Part shown: positions 8,210-15,848 of the stretch, piece after piece | How positions within the stretch are numbered: the stretch's first letter is position 1 | How the letters are laid out: each line of letters starts with the position of its first letter | Assembly (NCBI GenBank): GCA_012840485.1 | Contig: DULG01000087.1 | Span: 1 to 33,813 of the forward strand | DNA: 33,813 nucleotides | Source: Clostridia bacterium | GTDB lineage: Bacteria > Bacillota > Thermoanaerobacteria > Thermoanaerobacterales > Thermoanaerobacteraceae | Direction of reading: 5' to 3' | Program-made: the position numbers and the translations under genes | Notes under the pieces: model-generated | Told to the model about the DNA's origin: nothing | The model's database searches: none | What the model saw: only the letters and a program-made list of their open reading frames with translations

Positions 8210-9351
8210 TGGTTAAATGCGGTATTGATGTTATAGAAAAACATGGAAAGATATTTAAAAATAAAAGAATTGGTCTAATTACAGCGCCTTCTGGAGTAAC
8301 TAAAGATTTAAAATCGACTATTGACGTATTATACGAAAATTTTAATCTTACTGCTTTGTATTCGCCTGAACATGGAGTAAGAGGTGAATTTCAAGCAGGG
8401 GAAAAAGTAAAAGAGTATGTAGATGAAAGGACGGGAATTAAGGTTTATAGCTTATACGGGGAAACTAAAAAACCGACTCCACAAATGCTTGAAAATATAG
8501 ATGTTATGGTTATTGATGTTCAGGATGTTGGATCAAGATATTACACTTATTTATACACTATGGCTTATGCTATGGAAGCTTGTAGAGAAAACGGGAAAGA
8601 ATTTGTGGTATTAGACAGGCCTAATCCTGTTGGCGGTGTAAAAGTAGAAGGCAATATGTTAGATACCAATTTTCGATCTTTTGTGGGGTGGTATCCTATC
8701 ATCCAACGCTATGGACTTACAATAGGTGAATTGGCACAACTTTTTAACACAGAATTTGGTATCAATTGTCAGCTACATATAATAAAGCTTGAAGGCTGGC
8801 AAAGGAATATGTATTATGACGAAACAGGGCTTTTATGGATCAACCCTTCACCAAATATTTCTTCTCTTGACGCTGCTATTTTATATAGTGGTACTTGCCT
8901 TTTTGAAGGCACAAACATCTCGGAAGGGAGAGGAACTACAAAACCTTTTGAAGTTATTGGAGCACCTTGGCTTGATCCTTATAAGCTTGCAGATGCAATG
9001 AATGAAAAAGGGCTTAAGGGAGTTATATTTAGACCAGTTTACTTTATTCCTTCTTTTTCAAAACATAAAAATGAGATATGTAAAGGTGTTCAAATTCACA
9101 TAAAAGATAAAAAATCTGTTGATGCTGTAGAGGTTGGTATTAGACTTTTATATGAAATAATCAAAATTAGTGGTGAAAATTTTGAATGGTTGCCTCCTTT
9201 CGGAAATAGCAAAAACTATTTTATAGATTATCTTGCCGGAACAGATGAACTAAGGCTTATGAAATATGAAGAAGATGAACTTATTGAAAAATGGAGAAAG
9301 GATAGCAAAAAGTTTGAAACGATAAAGCAGAAATACCATCTTTATCAATGA
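8209..9351 (+). CDS. namZ: Exo-beta-N-acetylmuramidase (DUF1343, GH171)
   Basis: This 380-residue protein is a clear member of the DUF1343 family, whose B. subtilis member YbbC/NamZ removes terminal MurNAc from glycan ends. Conserved blocks are SPEHGVRGEFQAG (52-64), DVQDVGSRYYTYLYTM (103-118), DRPNPVGG (136-143), NPSPN near 222 and an EGTNISEGRGTTKPFE block near 245. An upstream in-frame TTG (8194) overlaps the GGGGG ribosome binding site, so the ATG that overlaps the previous stop by one base is chosen. No signal peptide is seen, in contrast to the exported B. subtilis enzyme. The amiE-like, namZ, nagZ series contains the same three genes as the ybb cluster of B. subtilis. Confidence 0.94.
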   Translation: MVKCGIDVIEKHGKIFKNKRIGLITAPSGVTKDLKSTIDVLYENFNLTALYSPEHGVRGEFQAGEKVKEYVDERTGIKVYSLYGETKKPTPQMLENIDVMVIDVQDVGSRYYTYLYTMAYAMEACRENGKEFVVLDRPNPVGGVKVEGNMLDTNFRSFVGWYPIIQRYGLTIGELAQLFNTEFGINCQLHIIKLEGWQRNMYYDETGLLWINPSPNISSLDAAILYSGTCLFEGTNISEGRGTTKPFEVIGAPWLDPYKLADAMNEKGLKGVIFRPVYFIPSFSKHKNEICKGVQIHIKDKKSVDAVEVGIRLLYEIIKISGENFEWLPPFGNSKNYFIDYLAGTDELRLMKYEEDELIEKWRKDSKKFETIKQKYHLYQ

Positions 9352-9368
9352 AGAAAGGATTGAAAGTT

Positions 9369-10946
9369 ATGAGAATTGATGAGATGACTTTAGAAGAAAA
9401 GATAGGTCAGATGCTAATGGTTGGTTTCCCTTCTCCTACTTATGATGACCATATTAAAGAATTAGTTAGGGAATATAAAATTGGCAATATTATACTATTT
9501 TCTCGAAATGTCAAGGATGGAAAGCAACTTAAAAATTTGTGCAATGATATTCAGAAAGATGTAATCAAAAACACACGCATTCCTGCTCTTATTTCAATTG
9601 ACCAAGAAGGCGGAATGGTAACAAGAATTTATAAAGATGCCACTTATTTACCAGGCAATATGGCTATAGCAGCAACAGACAATCCTGAAAATGCGTATAA
9701 AATAGGAGAATTAGCAGGGAAAGAGCTCAGGGCATTGGGTATAAACATTAATTTTGCACCAGTACTTGATGTTAATAATAATCCTTCTAATCCTGTAATA
9801 GGGGTTAGGTCTTATGGAGAAAATCTCGAAAAAGTAGCTGAGTTTGGAGTTAACTATATAAAAGGATTGCAAAAAGAAGGAGTTATAGCTACAGCAAAGC
9901 ATTTTCCGGGTCATGGGGATACCTCTGTGGATTCTCATCTGGATTTACCTTTAGTGGAGCATGAGAAAGAAAGGCTTTATAAAGTAGAGTTATATCCATT
10001 TAAAAAAGCAGTAGAAAATGGCGTAGATGCAATAATGACAGCCCACATTCTTTTTACGGCTTTTGAAGATAATAAATTACCTGCTACTTTATCATATAAT
10101 ATTCTCACCAATATTTTAAGGAAGGAGTTTAGATTTAAGGGGATAATCATAACAGACTGCATGGAAATGAATGCAATTGCGAAATATTTTGGTACCGCTA
10201 AAGCAGCTTCAATAGCAGTGAAGGCTGGAGCTGATATAGTTTTAGTTTCACACACAAAGAAATTGCAGATAGAAGCTTTTAATGAAATAAAAGAAGCAGT
10301 TTTGCGTGGAGAAATACCAATTGAAAGAATAAATGAGTCTGTTGAAAGAATAATTAAGTTAAAGGAAAAATACAAGCTCTTCGAAAACCCATATCCAGAT
10401 GAAAATAAAATTAAGATTCTAGTAGGAAACGCAGAACATAAGGAGATTGCAAAAAGTATAAGTTTAAACAGCATTACTGTTGTTAAAGATGAAAATAAGC
10501 TTTTACCAATAAAAACCCAGAAAGTATTAGCCATTTCTCCTGAAACAGTGCCAATTTCAGGTGTTGACGATGCATTGATGGAAAAGCTCTCTTTTGCAAA
10601 AGAATTTGTAAAAAGGTTTGGAGGAGTAGAAAAGACTATTCTCGTAAATCCTGATGAAAATCTTATAACCCTCTTAATAGAAGAAGCAAAAGACAAAGAA
10701 ATTGTTGTAATAGGCACTTACAATGCTAGTTTAAATGAGGGGCAAGTAAGACTTGTAAGGTCATTATTAGAGGTTAATAGAAATATTATCGTTGTTGCCT
10801 TAAGAAACCCTTATGATTTACTAAAGTTTAAAGAAGTTCCTACATATCTTTGCACTTATGAATACACTCCACTTGCTATAGAAAGTGTTTTGGAGATTTT
10901 AAGTGGAAATTATGTGCCACAGGGTAGGCTACCTGTTTCCCTGTGA
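9369..10946 (+). CDS. nagZ: Beta-N-acetylglucosaminidase, GH3 family
   Basis: This 525-residue GH3 enzyme removes GlcNAc from GlcNAc-MurNAc fragments. ISIDQEGGMVTR (about 76-87) and APVLDVNNNP precede KHFPGHGDTSVDSH (177-190), the loop with the Asp-His acid/base dyad typical of NagZ. The nucleophile is Asp263 in TDCMEM. A C-terminal alpha/beta domain (about 355-525) makes it a two-domain type like the B. subtilis enzyme, but no signal peptide is present. The ATG at 9348 overlaps the namZ stop but has no ribosome binding site. The ATG at 9369 has AAAGGA 9 bases upstream and gives the normal MRIDEMTLEEKIGQM start. Confidence 0.95.
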   Translation: MRIDEMTLEEKIGQMLMVGFPSPTYDDHIKELVREYKIGNIILFSRNVKDGKQLKNLCNDIQKDVIKNTRIPALISIDQEGGMVTRIYKDATYLPGNMAIAATDNPENAYKIGELAGKELRALGININFAPVLDVNNNPSNPVIGVRSYGENLEKVAEFGVNYIKGLQKEGVIATAKHFPGHGDTSVDSHLDLPLVEHEKERLYKVELYPFKKAVENGVDAIMTAHILFTAFEDNKLPATLSYNILTNILRKEFRFKGIIITDCMEMNAIAKYFGTAKAASIAVKAGADIVLVSHTKKLQIEAFNEIKEAVLRGEIPIERINESVERIIKLKEKYKLFENPYPDENKIKILVGNAEHKEIAKSISLNSITVVKDENKLLPIKTQKVLAISPETVPISGVDDALMEKLSFAKEFVKRFGGVEKTILVNPDENLITLLIEEAKDKEIVVIGTYNASLNEGQVRLVRSLLEVNRNIIVVALRNPYDLLKFKEVPTYLCTYEYTPLAIESVLEILSGNYVPQGRLPVSL

Positions 10947-10961
10947 GAGGATGAAGGTCAT

Positions 10962-11882
10962 ATGAAATATGTCATTGGAATTGATGGTGGCGGCACAAAA
11001 AGTGTAATTTCTATAGCAGACCTGCAAGGTAACATTATTGTTACTGAACAGGGAGGCCCTACAAACATCAGGTCTGAAGGAGAGTCTCAAGTATACAATA
11101 CTTTGAGGTATTTAATTGAAAGTACAGTAAAAAAAGCTAATTTGAAGATAGAGAAATGCGAAGCTATTTGTATTGGCACAGCAGGAGCAGGAAGAGAAGA
11201 AGAACAAAGGATCATAAAACAATATATACAAGCTATGGGAATAAAGAGAAATATTATAATAACCAATGATGCAGAAATAGTTATAGCTGAAGTAACAAAG
11301 GGGAAAGCAGGCATAGCTGTAATTGCAGGCACAGGCTCGATTGCATATGGAATAGGTAAAAATGGAGAAAAAGTGAGGATTGGTGGCTGGGGTCATATTG
11401 TCGGGGATGAAGGAAGTGCATACTACATCGGTATTGAAGCAATCAAAGCTGCTTTGAGGTGTTACGATGGGAGAGAATCTTACACGGAATTACTGCCGAT
11501 GACAATGAAAGAAATTAATATAAAAAATCCGGAAGAGTTTGTAAAGTTTGTATATAGAAAAGATATCATAAAAAGTGAAATTGCTTCACTGGCTAAAGTA
11601 GTTGATGAAGCATATAAAAAGGGAGACAAAAAGGCTAAGGAAATTCTTTTAAAGGCAGCGGAAGAACTTTTCGTTCTCGCAAAAACAGCGATAAAAGGCA
11701 TAAGAGCTGAAAAAGACAGTATAACAGTTGTTGCAAGTGGCAGTGTTTTTATAAATAACGTATTTGTCTATGAAGAATTTGTTAAATTACTTACCAAGAA
11801 ATATCCAAAGGCAACTATCGAAAAGTTAAAAGGTGATGCTTCAAGAGGGGCTGTAGCAATAGCTTTAAAGTCTATTAGATAA
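10962..11882 (+). CDS. murK: Amino-sugar kinase of the BadF/NAGK family, probable MurNAc/GlcNAc kinase
   Basis: This 306-residue ASKHA-fold kinase carries the phosphate-1 loop GIDGGGTKS (6-14), the adenosine/phosphate-2 element VIAGTGSIAYGIG and the sugar-binding block GGWGHIVGDEGSAYYIG typical of N-acetylglucosamine kinases. Within a muropeptide cluster it fits MurK, known from Clostridium acetobutylicum, which phosphorylates both MurNAc and GlcNAc at C6. It would feed MurQ with MurNAc-6-phosphate and NagA with GlcNAc-6-phosphate after NamZ and NagZ release the free sugars. Specificity between the two sugars cannot be decided from the sequence. The gene lies 15 bases after nagZ. Confidence 0.85.
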   Translation: MKYVIGIDGGGTKSVISIADLQGNIIVTEQGGPTNIRSEGESQVYNTLRYLIESTVKKANLKIEKCEAICIGTAGAGREEEQRIIKQYIQAMGIKRNIIITNDAEIVIAEVTKGKAGIAVIAGTGSIAYGIGKNGEKVRIGGWGHIVGDEGSAYYIGIEAIKAALRCYDGRESYTELLPMTMKEINIKNPEEFVKFVYRKDIIKSEIASLAKVVDEAYKKGDKKAKEILLKAAEELFVLAKTAIKGIRAEKDSITVVASGSVFINNVFVYEEFVKLLTKKYPKATIEKLKGDASRGAVAIALKSIR

Positions 11883-11911
11883 ATTATACAATATAGGGAA
11901 GGGTAAAAGAG

Positions 11912-13102
11912 ATGGATAGACTCTTTAAGATTTATCATAAAGAAGAAAGATTAGTAATAGGTTTGATGTCAGGTACTTCTGCTGATGGAATTGATGCTGC
12001 TCTTGTAAAAATTGATGGGAAGGGAATACAGACAAAAGTTGAACTTTTGGAATTTGAGAATCTCTCCTACAGAAAAGAGGTCAGAAATAAAATATTTGAA
12101 CTTTTTGACCCTCAAACGAGTACCGTAGAAAAGATTTGCCATATGAATTTTCTGTTAGGGGAGTTATTTGCAGAGGCAGCTTTAAAAATTATTGAAAAAG
12201 CCCACTTGACACCAGAAAAAATTGATTTAATAGGTTCTCATGGTCAGACGATATATCATATTCCTAAATCAATTGAGGACTTGGGTTATCAAATAAAATC
12301 TACTTTGCAAATTGGTGAGCCAGCAGTTATTGCAGAAAGAACAGGTATTGTGACAGTGGCTGACTTTAGAGTAAGAGATGTAGCTGCAGGAGGAGATGGA
12401 GCTCCCTTAGTACCTTATACTGAGTATATATTATATCGTCATCCGTTAAAGACAATAACATTACAGAATATTGGCGGTATCGCAAATGTTACTATATTGC
12501 CAGCGGCATGTGACCTTGAAGACGTAATTGCTTTTGATACAGGTCCAGGCAATATGGTCATTGATGAAGTAGTAAAAAGGTTGACACAGGGACAGTTAAA
12601 GTATGACGAAGAAGGTGCCTTAGCTAGTAAAGGCAATATTAATGAAAAATTGTTAGAAGAACTTTTGAAAGATGAGTATTTTGAAAAAAAGCCTCCTAAA
12701 ACTACAGGTAGAGAATACTTTGGGAAAAATTATGTGGATAAGTTGATGGAAAGAGCTTTTCAGTTAAAAGTAGATAATTATGATTTAATTGCTACAGTAA
12801 CTGCTTTAACGGCGAAGTCTATAGTAAAAAGTTATAAAGACTTTATAATGCCTACATACCAAATTGATAAAGTAATCATTGGTGGAGGAGGAAGCTATAA
12901 TAAAACCCTTGTCAGAATGATAAAAGAAGGTTTACCAAATATTGAAGTGGTTACTCAAGAAGAGATAGGATTTAATAGTGATGCTAAGGAAGCAATAGCC
13001 TTTGCTATCCTTGCGAACGAAGCTATAAATGGCAATTTTAATAATGTACCGAGAGCAACTGGTGCTAGACATCCGGTAATAATGGGAAAGATTTGTTTAT
13101 AG
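11912..13102 (+). CDS. anmK: Anhydro-N-acetylmuramic acid kinase
   Basis: This 396-residue member of the AnmK family opens the 1,6-anhydro ring of anhydroMurNAc while phosphorylating it to MurNAc-6-phosphate. GLMSGTSADGIDAAL (18-32) is the family signature. IGSHGQTIYH, a TVADFRVRDVAAGGDGAPL block, the catalytic-region DTGPGNMVIDE and the C-terminal GGGGSYN all fit. The length is slightly above the E. coli enzyme (about 370), through a short N-terminal extension. Its product joins the MurQ pathway. The substrate is made by lytic transglycosylases, which are not encoded in this window. It starts after GGGAAGGG, 29 bases past murK. Confidence 0.95.
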   Translation: MDRLFKIYHKEERLVIGLMSGTSADGIDAALVKIDGKGIQTKVELLEFENLSYRKEVRNKIFELFDPQTSTVEKICHMNFLLGELFAEAALKIIEKAHLTPEKIDLIGSHGQTIYHIPKSIEDLGYQIKSTLQIGEPAVIAERTGIVTVADFRVRDVAAGGDGAPLVPYTEYILYRHPLKTITLQNIGGIANVTILPAACDLEDVIAFDTGPGNMVIDEVVKRLTQGQLKYDEEGALASKGNINEKLLEELLKDEYFEKKPPKTTGREYFGKNYVDKLMERAFQLKVDNYDLIATVTALTAKSIVKSYKDFIMPTYQIDKVIIGGGGSYNKTLVRMIKEGLPNIEVVTQEEIGFNSDAKEAIAFAILANEAINGNFNNVPRATGARHPVIMGKICL

Positions 13103-13115
13103 TAGGAGGTAAATT

Positions 13116-14090
13116 ATGAGCATTGTTTATATCAATTTAACAAAGGATAAAGCCCTAGAATTAACAAATTTATGGAATAAAGAAATAGGTGGTAGTTTTC
13201 CTCTTCGAGAAGAACTATTTTACCAAAATAGTTTTGAGGACGTAAACGTGCTTTTAGAAGGTTCATGGATTGCTGTAGATGAAAAAAATCAGAATGCGGC
13301 AGGATTTGTGATATCAAAAGTATGGAAAGAAGATATGGAATGCATAAAGTCAAAAAAAGATATAGGGCATATTCAAGTTCTGCTGGTTGCTTCTGAGTAC
13401 AGAAATAAAGGGATAGGTAGTGAATTACTTAAAAGAAGTGAAAATTCTCTTAGAGAAGCAAGAGTTAAGACGATATTGTTAGGGCAGGATCCTTGGCATT
13501 ATTTCCCTGGTATCCCTTCTGAATTTGAACTAACGGAAAAATGGTTTAAAAAGCGTGGTTATGTTAAATATGGCGAAGAATACGACATGTATTGTAACTT
13601 AGCAGCTACAAAACCTTTAGAATTACCTAGTTTTCCAGATGTTAAATTTAGAATGCTAGACAAAGAAGAAAAGGAGGATTTCCTTGCATTTTTAAATAGA
13701 TGTTTCCCAGGGCGATGGGAATACGAAGCAATCCATTATTTCCAGCGGGGTGGCACAGGACGTGAGTTTGTAGTTGCGGAGAAAAAGGGTCAAATAATAG
13801 GTTTTTGCAGGATCAATGATAGTAGATCTCCTCTTATTGCACAAAATGTGTATTGGGCTCCATTATTTGGAAATGAAGAATTGGGAGGTATTGGGCCTCT
13901 GGGTATAGATGGCAATGAAAGAGGTCATGGTTATGGCTTAGCGATTGTTCAAGCCGGAATGTACTTCTTATATAAAAGAGGGATCAAAAACCTTGTGATA
14001 GATTGGACTGGTTTGGTAGATTTCTATGGAAAGTTAGGTTGTAAAGTTTGGAAAAAATATATCAAGTATAAAAAAGAATTAAATAATTAA
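13116..14090 (+). CDS. Tandem-GNAT N-acetyltransferase, GlmA-like
   Basis: This 324-residue protein contains two GNAT domains. The first (about 1-165) has VASEYRNKGIGSELL with the CoA loop RNKGIG (96-101). The second (about 175-324) has GIDGNERGHGYGLAIVQAG with RGHGYG (269-274), followed by LVDFYGKLGCKVWKKY. Clostridium acetobutylicum has a two-domain GNAT, GlmA, that acetylates glucosamine and glucosaminides and is linked to the MurK kinase. The architecture and context here fit that role, possibly re-acetylating de-N-acetylated wall sugars so that NagZ and NamZ can act. The acceptor is inferred. The gene is 13 bases after anmK with AGGAGG as ribosome binding site. Confidence 0.8.
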   Translation: MSIVYINLTKDKALELTNLWNKEIGGSFPLREELFYQNSFEDVNVLLEGSWIAVDEKNQNAAGFVISKVWKEDMECIKSKKDIGHIQVLLVASEYRNKGIGSELLKRSENSLREARVKTILLGQDPWHYFPGIPSEFELTEKWFKKRGYVKYGEEYDMYCNLAATKPLELPSFPDVKFRMLDKEEKEDFLAFLNRCFPGRWEYEAIHYFQRGGTGREFVVAEKKGQIIGFCRINDSRSPLIAQNVYWAPLFGNEELGGIGPLGIDGNERGHGYGLAIVQAGMYFLYKRGIKNLVIDWTGLVDFYGKLGCKVWKKYIKYKKELNN

Positions 14091-14124
14091 AAATCTAGAT
14101 ATGGCAAAAGAGAGGAGATTGAAA

Positions 14125-14841
14125 ATGGCTAAAAAATTACACATTATGGCAGTAGGAGCACATTGTGGTGATATGGAGTTAGTTGCAGGAGGAGTAATTG
14201 CAAAATATACTAAAGCAGGGCATGAAGCTAGCATTGTACATCTTACTCCTGGAGAAAAAGGCCATCCACGTTTAAGTCCAGAAGAATATGCAAAGCAGAA
14301 GATTGAGGAAGCAAAACGAGCAGCTGAAATTTTAGGTGCAGAGCCTATTTTCTTACCTTATAGAGATGCTGAACTACCTGTAAACGACGAAGTTAAATTT
14401 CGTTTAGCAGAAGTTATACGAGAAAAGAAGCCTGATGTAATAATTACCCACTGGAAAAATAGTATGCATCCAGACCATGCCAATACCCATTTAATTGTGG
14501 ATGGAGCCATATTGATTGCTGCCTTGCCAGCTTTTGAGCTAAAAAATCCTGCCCATTCAGTTAGAGGAGTTTTTTACGGAGAAAATTGGGAAGACCCCTA
14601 TGGGTATGAGCCTGATGTTTATGTGGATATTACTTCCACATATGATATATGGGTGGAGGCAATAAAGCAGTATCAGTTTGTTACAGGAGGTATATCTTCT
14701 TTCCGTTACTTAGATTATTATACACATTTAGCTGTTGTAAGAGGTTGTTTAATGGGAGTTAAATATGCCCAAGCATTCATGATGCCAGAGGGTGCTAACA
14801 AAAGGCGTGGAGGATCTTTACCGGGATTTACTTTAGAATAG
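14125..14841 (+). CDS. PIG-L/LmbE-family deacetylase with altered active-site motif
   Basis: This 238-residue protein is of the PIG-L fold, whose members are Zn2+-dependent N-deacetylases of GlcNAc-containing substrates (for example BshB and MshB). The usual N-terminal AHPDDxE reads AHCGDME here (residues 12-18). His13 and Asp16, which would bind zinc, are kept, while the first Asp of PDD, the usual catalytic base, is Gly15. The third zinc ligand region is intact as HPDH (115-118). TPGEKGHPRLSPEEYAKQKI and ENWEDPYGYEPDVYV look like a distinct subfamily. The ATG at 14101 has no ribosome binding site; the one at 14125 has AGGAG 7 bases upstream. It is flanked on both sides by tandem GNATs. Confidence 0.85.
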   Translation: MAKKLHIMAVGAHCGDMELVAGGVIAKYTKAGHEASIVHLTPGEKGHPRLSPEEYAKQKIEEAKRAAEILGAEPIFLPYRDAELPVNDEVKFRLAEVIREKKPDVIITHWKNSMHPDHANTHLIVDGAILIAALPAFELKNPAHSVRGVFYGENWEDPYGYEPDVYVDITSTYDIWVEAIKQYQFVTGGISSFRYLDYYTHLAVVRGCLMGVKYAQAFMMPEGANKRRGGSLPGFTLE

Positions 14842-14856
14842 AAGGTGTTGAAAAAA

Positions 14857-15810
14857 ATGAGCTATATTGTAAGAACTTATCAGGGTGGAGATGAAAAGGG
14901 TATAGTAGCTGCTTGGCAAGAGAGTCTACCTTATGACCCTATCAATTTAGAACTATTTCGATCTAAAGTGTTATTAGATCCCAATTTTGATCCAGAGGGA
15001 GCAATTGTGGCAGTAAATGATAATAATCAAGTAATCGGTTTTACACTTGCTTTAGTTCGACGGTTACCAATGTATAAAGATGATTTAGAATTAGAAAATG
15101 GTTGGATTACAGTGTTTTTTGTACAGCCCAATTACAGAAAACAAGGAATTGGAAGTAAGATGTTTGAAAAGGCAAAAGAGTTTGTATATAAGAAAGGCCG
15201 CAAATATATATTTTTCTCTTCATATGCTCCAAATTACTTTTTACCTGGAATTGATGAAAAGACTTATCCGGAAGGATACAATTTCTTACTTAAACAAGGG
15301 TTTGTCAAATTATATTCTCCTGTTGCGATGGATAGGTCATTATTAGATTTTACAATTCCAGAAGAAGTAAAACAATTGAGAGAAAGGAGGGGAAAAGAGG
15401 GATTTAGGTTTTTGCTGGCAGAAGACAGGCATTTGTTTGAGTTAATTGAACTTGCCAACACAGTTTTTAACCCAGATTGGGGACGGGCAATACGTGAAGG
15501 AATTTTACGAGGGTTACCGATGGAACAAATACTTGTAGCTGAAAAAGATAATAAAATTGTTGGATTTTGCTTATATGGTGCATATGAAGGAATTCGCGAA
15601 AGGTTTGGCCCATTTGGTGTTGACCCTTCAATGCAGGGATTGGGTTTAGGGAAAATACTTTTAAATCAATGCTTATTTGAGATGCGATGTAAAGGGCTCC
15701 ATAATGTATGGTTTTTATGGACTGGAGAAGAAAGTGCAGCAGGGCATTTATATAAAAAGACGGGTTTTAAAGTGACGAGGAAGTTTCATGTGATGAGGTT
15801 TAGCTTTTAA
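14857..15810 (+). CDS. Second tandem-GNAT N-acetyltransferase
   Basis: This 317-residue protein has the same two-domain plan as the GNAT gene upstream. Domain one carries FFVQPNYRKQGIGSKMFEKA with the CoA loop RKQGIG (94-99). Domain two carries GVDPSMQGLGLGKILLNQ and ends in SAAGHLYKKTGFKVTRKFHV. Sequence identity to the first tandem GNAT looks low apart from the architecture, so the two probably differ in acceptor. Both have an HYFPGIP- or NYFLPGID-type segment in domain one. Candidate starts at 14845 and 14848 sit on the ribosome binding site GAAGG, so the ATG at 14857 is chosen. Confidence 0.8.
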   Translation: MSYIVRTYQGGDEKGIVAAWQESLPYDPINLELFRSKVLLDPNFDPEGAIVAVNDNNQVIGFTLALVRRLPMYKDDLELENGWITVFFVQPNYRKQGIGSKMFEKAKEFVYKKGRKYIFFSSYAPNYFLPGIDEKTYPEGYNFLLKQGFVKLYSPVAMDRSLLDFTIPEEVKQLRERRGKEGFRFLLAEDRHLFELIELANTVFNPDWGRAIREGILRGLPMEQILVAEKDNKIVGFCLYGAYEGIRERFGPFGVDPSMQGLGLGKILLNQCLFEMRCKGLHNVWFLWTGEESAAGHLYKKTGFKVTRKFHVMRFSF

Positions 15811-15848
15811 AAGTAGAGGAAAAGCTTCTAAAGGGGGAAAGGGGAATC

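Noticed and set aside
9977-10717. Long open frame of 246 codons on the minus strand opposite nagZ
   Set aside because: It lies wholly within the clearly functional nagZ frame, has no ribosome binding site or recognisable domain, and reads as a low-complexity shadow rich in Ser, Ile and Phe.
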